Source of the DNA: Firmicutes bacterium UBA994
GTDB lineage: Bacteria > Bacillota > UBA994
Assembly (NCBI GenBank): GCA_002292025.1
Contig: DBBC01000126.1
Coordinates: forward strand, 1 to 18,305
Direction: 5' to 3'
Length of the DNA: 18,305 nt
Shown: one piece after another, positions 15,445 through 18,305 of the stretch
How positions within the stretch are numbered: position 1 is the first letter of the stretch
How the letters are laid out: each line of letters starts with the position of its first letter
Position numbers and translations under genes: made by a program
The notes under the pieces: model-generated
Databases searched by the model: none
The model's input: only the letters and a program-made list of their open reading frames with translations
Told to the model about the DNA's origin: nothing

Positions 15445-17442
15445 TTGGCGGACTCACTATTGTGGCTGTCGCCCATCGCCGGGCTCTTAGCACTTCTTTT
15501 TGCGTTATACTTAACCAGCTATGTTACTAAACAAGATGCAGGCACTCCTAGAATGAAGGAAATAGCCGCCGCAATTCATGAAGGCGCTATGGCTTTTTTG
15601 CGCCGCGAATACCGAGCGCTGGCAGTTTTTGTGGCTGTATTGTTTATTATCATTGCGGTGGCCATCGATAGCTGGACGGCAGTCTCATTTATTGTCGGTG
15701 CGTTCAGTTCCGTGCTGGCTGGCTTTATTGGTATGACTGTAGCCACGCGTGCTAACGTGCGCACGGCTGCAGCCGCACGCTTTGGCACTAACAAGGCACT
15801 AGCAATTGCTTTCTCCGGTGGCGCCGTTATGGGCATGTCCGTAGTGGGACTTGGGATTTTTGGCGTTAGCACGCTGTACATTGCGTTTCGTGCCGTCAGC
15901 GGTGTAACTGACCTCAGCATTCTGGTGGGCATGATTAACGGCTTTGCGCTAGGGGCTAGTTCCATCGCTCTGTTTGCCCGTGTTGGCGGTGGCATTTACA
16001 CGAAAGCCGCCGACGTCGGCGCAGACCTAGTAGGCAAAGTAGAGGCCGGCATCCCCGAAGACGACCCGCGTAACCCAGCCGTTATCGCCGACAACGTGGG
16101 CGACAATGTAGGCGACGTTGCGGGCATGGGGGCAGACTTGTTTGAGTCCTATGTAGGCGCAATTATAGCCGCTATGGCGCTGGGGGCCGTCGCGGCAGAA
16201 AACGCGTGGGCGGCCGTCGTGTTGCCGCTCGGTATAGCGGCCGTGGGCATTGTGGCCTCTATTATTGGTTCGCGCTTTGTCTCGGCTAAAGAGGGAGCTA
16301 ACGTGCAAAAAGCATTGTCTAACGGTACCTATGCCGCCGGAGCTTTAACCATTGCCGGCTCTTTTGCCTTAGTGCAGACCTTGGGCATGGAATTAGGTGT
16401 GTTTTACGCCATAGTAGCCGGCTTGGTGGCGGGAGTCGCCATTGGGCAGATTACAGAGTACTACACTTCAGGCGACAGACCGCCCGTGCAAAGCATCGCC
16501 GCCGCCTCACAGACCGGTCCCGCCACTAACATTATTACGGGTCTCGCCGTCGGTATGCTAAGTACCGCCCTGCCGGTAATTGCCATCGTCGCGGCCATCT
16601 TTGTCGCCGTTTACTTTGCAGGCTTATACGGCATCGCGATCGCCGCAGTGGGCATGCTGGCGACTACCGGCATGGTTGTAGCAGTCGATGCCTACGGTCC
16701 TATTGCTGATAACGCCGGTGGCATCGCTGAAATGGCACACCTAGATAAAGCAGTGCGCAAGATAACTGACAAGCTTGACGCCGTAGGCAATACGACGGCG
16801 GCCATCGGCAAAGGCTTTGCCATCGGCTCCGCGGCGCTGACGGCCTTAGCTTTGTTCTCTGCCTATGCTACGGCGGTAGGGCTGACGGTTATCGATTTAC
16901 TTAATCCAACTGTGCTGATTGGCCTGTTTATCGGCGGCATGCTGCCATTTCTCTTTTCTGCCTTGGCCATGCAGGCTGTTGGCAAAGCAGCTTTCCAGAT
17001 GATCGCCGAAGTGCGCCGGCAATTCAAAGAAATCAAAGGCCTAATGGAAGGCACGGCTCGCCCCGACTACGCGCGCTGTGTAGACATCAGTACCGGTGCC
17101 GCGCTACGGGAGATGATTGCCCCTGGGTTGCTGGCAGTCGTTGTGCCGGTCATTGTGGGGCTGCTGCTCGGCAAGGAAGCGCTGGGTGGTCTGCTGGCTG
17201 GTTCTGTAGTCACAGGGTTCCTAATGGCCGTCATGATGTCTAACTCCGGCGGGGCCTGGGATAACGCCAAGAAGTTTATCGAGGGCGGCGAGTACGGTGG
17301 CAAAGGCACGCCAACGCATCAAGCCGCGGTAGTGGGCGACACCGTGGGCGACCCCTTCAAAGATACGTCCGGCCCGTCGATTAACATTTTGATTAAACTC
17401 ATGGCTATTGTGGCCTTGGTGTTTGCCCCTATCTTCATCTAG
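15445..17442 (+). CDS. hppA: Membrane ion-translocating pyrophosphatase, K+-dependent type
   Basis: This membrane enzyme hydrolyses pyrophosphate and pumps H+ or Na+ out of the cytoplasm. From the TTG at 15445 it has 665 residues and about 16 hydrophobic helices. The substrate site is shown by DVGADLVGKVE, DDPRNPAVIADNVGDNVGD (near 205-223), DAYGPIADNAGG and GDTVGDPFKDTSGPS near the end. A452 and G455 in GNTTAAIGKG mark the K+-dependent subfamily; K+-independent enzymes have Lys and Thr there. E234 in ADLFES is the gate glutamate shared by Na+ pumps and some H+ pumps, so the ion is not settled. It stands 101 bases after secG with a strong hairpin between, and is followed after 21 bases by the HD protein. 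Confidence 0.96.
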   Translation: MADSLLWLSPIAGLLALLFALYLTSYVTKQDAGTPRMKEIAAAIHEGAMAFLRREYRALAVFVAVLFIIIAVAIDSWTAVSFIVGAFSSVLAGFIGMTVATRANVRTAAAARFGTNKALAIAFSGGAVMGMSVVGLGIFGVSTLYIAFRAVSGVTDLSILVGMINGFALGASSIALFARVGGGIYTKAADVGADLVGKVEAGIPEDDPRNPAVIADNVGDNVGDVAGMGADLFESYVGAIIAAMALGAVAAENAWAAVVLPLGIAAVGIVASIIGSRFVSAKEGANVQKALSNGTYAAGALTIAGSFALVQTLGMELGVFYAIVAGLVAGVAIGQITEYYTSGDRPPVQSIAAASQTGPATNIITGLAVGMLSTALPVIAIVAAIFVAVYFAGLYGIAIAAVGMLATTGMVVAVDAYGPIADNAGGIAEMAHLDKAVRKITDKLDAVGNTTAAIGKGFAIGSAALTALALFSAYATAVGLTVIDLLNPTVLIGLFIGGMLPFLFSALAMQAVGKAAFQMIAEVRRQFKEIKGLMEGTARPDYARCVDISTGAALREMIAPGLLAVVVPVIVGLLLGKEALGGLLAGSVVTGFLMAVMMSNSGGAWDNAKKFIEGGEYGGKGTPTHQAAVVGDTVGDPFKDTSGPSINILIKLMAIVALVFAPIFI

Positions 17443-17463
17443 CCTGATTGAGGAGGTCTTGGC

Positions 17464-18015
17464 GTGAATCGTGCGGAGGCCTTGGCAGTAGTAAAACAAA
17501 ACGTAAAGAACAAGAACCTGATCAAACACATGGTGGCGGTAGAGGCGGTTATGGGTGCCTTGGCCGAGCGCGCCGATGAAGACGTTGCGCTGTGGCGGCT
17601 CACAGGCTTGCTGCACGACATCGACTACGACCAAACAGCCGAGAGCCCCGCCGAGCACAGCAAGCTAGGTGCCAAGATGCTGGCAGAGATGGCGCTTCCC
17701 CCCGCTCTGGTGCAAGCTGTGCTGGTCCACAACGAGGCGCACGGTATCCCACGCACAACACCGCTAGATAAGGCGCTTTATTGCAGCGACCCTGTTACCG
17801 GGCTAATCGTAGCCGGCGCACTAATTCACCCCAGCAAGAAAATAGCTGGCATTGACGCTGATTTTATTTTAAACCGCTACGGTGAAAAGAGTTTTGCCCG
17901 CGGTGCCAACCGCGAGGCCATCGCCGCCTGCGAGGAGCTGGGGCTTACGCTAAGAGAGTTTGTGAGCCTCGCCCTAGGTTCAATGCAACAAGTGGCCGCA
18001 GAGATAGGCCTATAG
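17464..18015 (+). CDS. HD-domain phosphohydrolase-like protein
   Basis: The 183-residue product has the HD-superfamily metal motif: H22, H51-D52 in LLHDIDYD, H65 after PAEHSK, and H89/H93 in LVHNEAHG, with a later aspartate in CSDPVTGL (about 108). Such proteins usually hydrolyse phosphate esters of nucleotides or related compounds; the substrate here is unknown. It has no signal peptide or membrane helix. The GTG start follows AGGAGGT (17451-17457) by 6 bases. It is probably co-transcribed with hppA, from which it is 21 bases away; a link through pyrophosphate-releasing chemistry would be speculation. Confidence 0.85.
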   Translation: MNRAEALAVVKQNVKNKNLIKHMVAVEAVMGALAERADEDVALWRLTGLLHDIDYDQTAESPAEHSKLGAKMLAEMALPPALVQAVLVHNEAHGIPRTTPLDKALYCSDPVTGLIVAGALIHPSKKIAGIDADFILNRYGEKSFARGANREAIAACEELGLTLREFVSLALGSMQQVAAEIGL

Positions 18016-18023
18016 ACAAAGCA

Positions 18024-18111
18024 ACGGAGTGTCGCCCCTGGTAATAAATTTGCCGCACTACTTTTCCCTAAGGGTTTACGTAGTTACGCAAATTCATGGG
18101 CGACACTCCGT
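18024..18111. repeat. 88-base nested inverted repeat between convergent genes
   Basis: The outer arms, ACGGAGTGTCGCCC (18024-18037) and GGGCGACACTCCGT (18098-18111), are a perfect 14-bp inverted repeat. Inside, after a 6-base bulge on the left only, AT plus AATTTGC (18044-18053) pairs with GCAAATT plus AT (18088-18097) with one A-C mismatch. Further in, ACTAC (18057-18061) pairs with GTAGT (18080-18084), and CCC/GGG surround the tip. About 28 pairs form one long hairpin in RNA or a cruciform in DNA. No target-site duplication, no T run and no open frame were seen. It could be a bidirectional terminator, a miniature mobile element or another intergenic repeat. Confidence 0.8.
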
Positions 18112-18141
18112 GATTTACTGGCCGGACGTCTGCGGGGTCTG

Positions 18142-18305
18142 TTACCGCTTGCGCAGAACCGCAAACGCTCCTACGCCTAAGAGTGCTATGATACCCGCGC
18201 CACCTGCGGCGATATGCCAGGGGTTGCGCTCGTTGACAGGAGCAACTTCTGCCAGAGCTTTATCGGTCGTCGCAGCAAAATTGGTAATCCTAACCTGCGG
18301 GTCTG
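18142..18305 (-). CDS. C-terminal membrane anchor of an unknown surface protein (partial)
   Basis: The minus strand reads 53 residues in frame from the window edge to a TAA at 18144-18142; the start is outside. The first part (DPQVRITNFAATTDKALAEV) is polar, then NPWH leads into a hydrophobic stretch of about 20 residues rich in Gly, Ala, Ile and Leu, ending in RKR. This is a typical single C-terminal helix with positive residues on the cytoplasmic side, so the body of the protein would be outside. No LPXTG sortase motif is present before the helix. The function cannot be told from this piece. It converges on the HD-domain gene. Confidence 0.6.
   Translation of the reverse strand, partial: DPQVRITNFAATTDKALAEVAPVNERNPWHIAAGGAGIIALLGVGAFAVLRKR

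Noticed and set aside
18024..18111. Integron attC site
   Set aside because: The one-sided bulge recalls attC, but the arms lack the GTTRRRY/RYYYAAC core and no integrase or cassette array is near.

Overview
The window reads as chromosomal DNA of an anaerobic, moderately GC-rich Bacillota (Firmicutes) bacterium of the Clostridia type. The evidence is a GSI-alpha-type glutamine synthetase, WhiA next to an HPr-like protein, the order gap-pgk-tpi-gpmI-eno-secG, a K+-dependent type membrane pyrophosphatase, and an oxygen-sensitive-type 4-hydroxybutyryl-CoA dehydratase. Genus cannot be told from the sequence. Coding density is very high, genes often overlap by 4 to 17 bases, and GTG and TTG starts are common. 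No rRNA, tRNA, CRISPR array, insertion sequence or prophage gene was seen.

Layout. 1-1064: 3' part of glnA. 1120-1554: a small cyclophilin. 1613-4191: a coupled pair, 4-hydroxybutyryl-CoA dehydratase and 4-hydroxybutyrate dehydrogenase, which together link succinate semialdehyde and crotonyl-CoA once a CoA transferase activates 4-hydroxybutyrate. 4188-5369 (minus): an MFS exporter whose stop codon interlocks with that of 4hbD. 5502-6482: a D-2-hydroxyacid dehydrogenase, divergent from the exporter. 6560-9209: whiA, a divergent HPr-like gene and a compact enzyme I gene, overlapping one another. 9279-15051: the lower glycolysis operon gap-pgk-tpiA-gpmI-eno. 15122-15343: secG with its own well-formed promoter. 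15445-17442: the ion-pumping pyrophosphatase hppA. 17464-18015: an HD-domain hydrolase. 18142-18305 (minus): the C-terminal anchor of a membrane protein that continues outside the window. An 88-base nested inverted repeat lies between the last two genes.

How the genes fit together. The centre of the window is carbon and energy metabolism. Five enzymes convert glyceraldehyde-3-phosphate to PEP. The PEP-consuming EI/HPr pair sits directly upstream and in the same direction, in a place where many Firmicutes carry the glycolytic repressor gene cggR. No sugar-specific EII component is visible, so this phosphorelay may be regulatory rather than for transport; that is inference. The 4-hydroxybutyrate pair suggests fermentation of 4-aminobutyrate, succinate or 4-hydroxybutyrate. 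The pyrophosphatase would recover energy from pyrophosphate as an ion gradient.

Most of the window is ordinary housekeeping. The least explained items are the nested palindrome at 18024-18111, the shortened enzyme I with its altered active-site context, the whiA-HPr-EI block fused to the glycolytic operon, and an 18-base perfect palindrome inside 4hbD.
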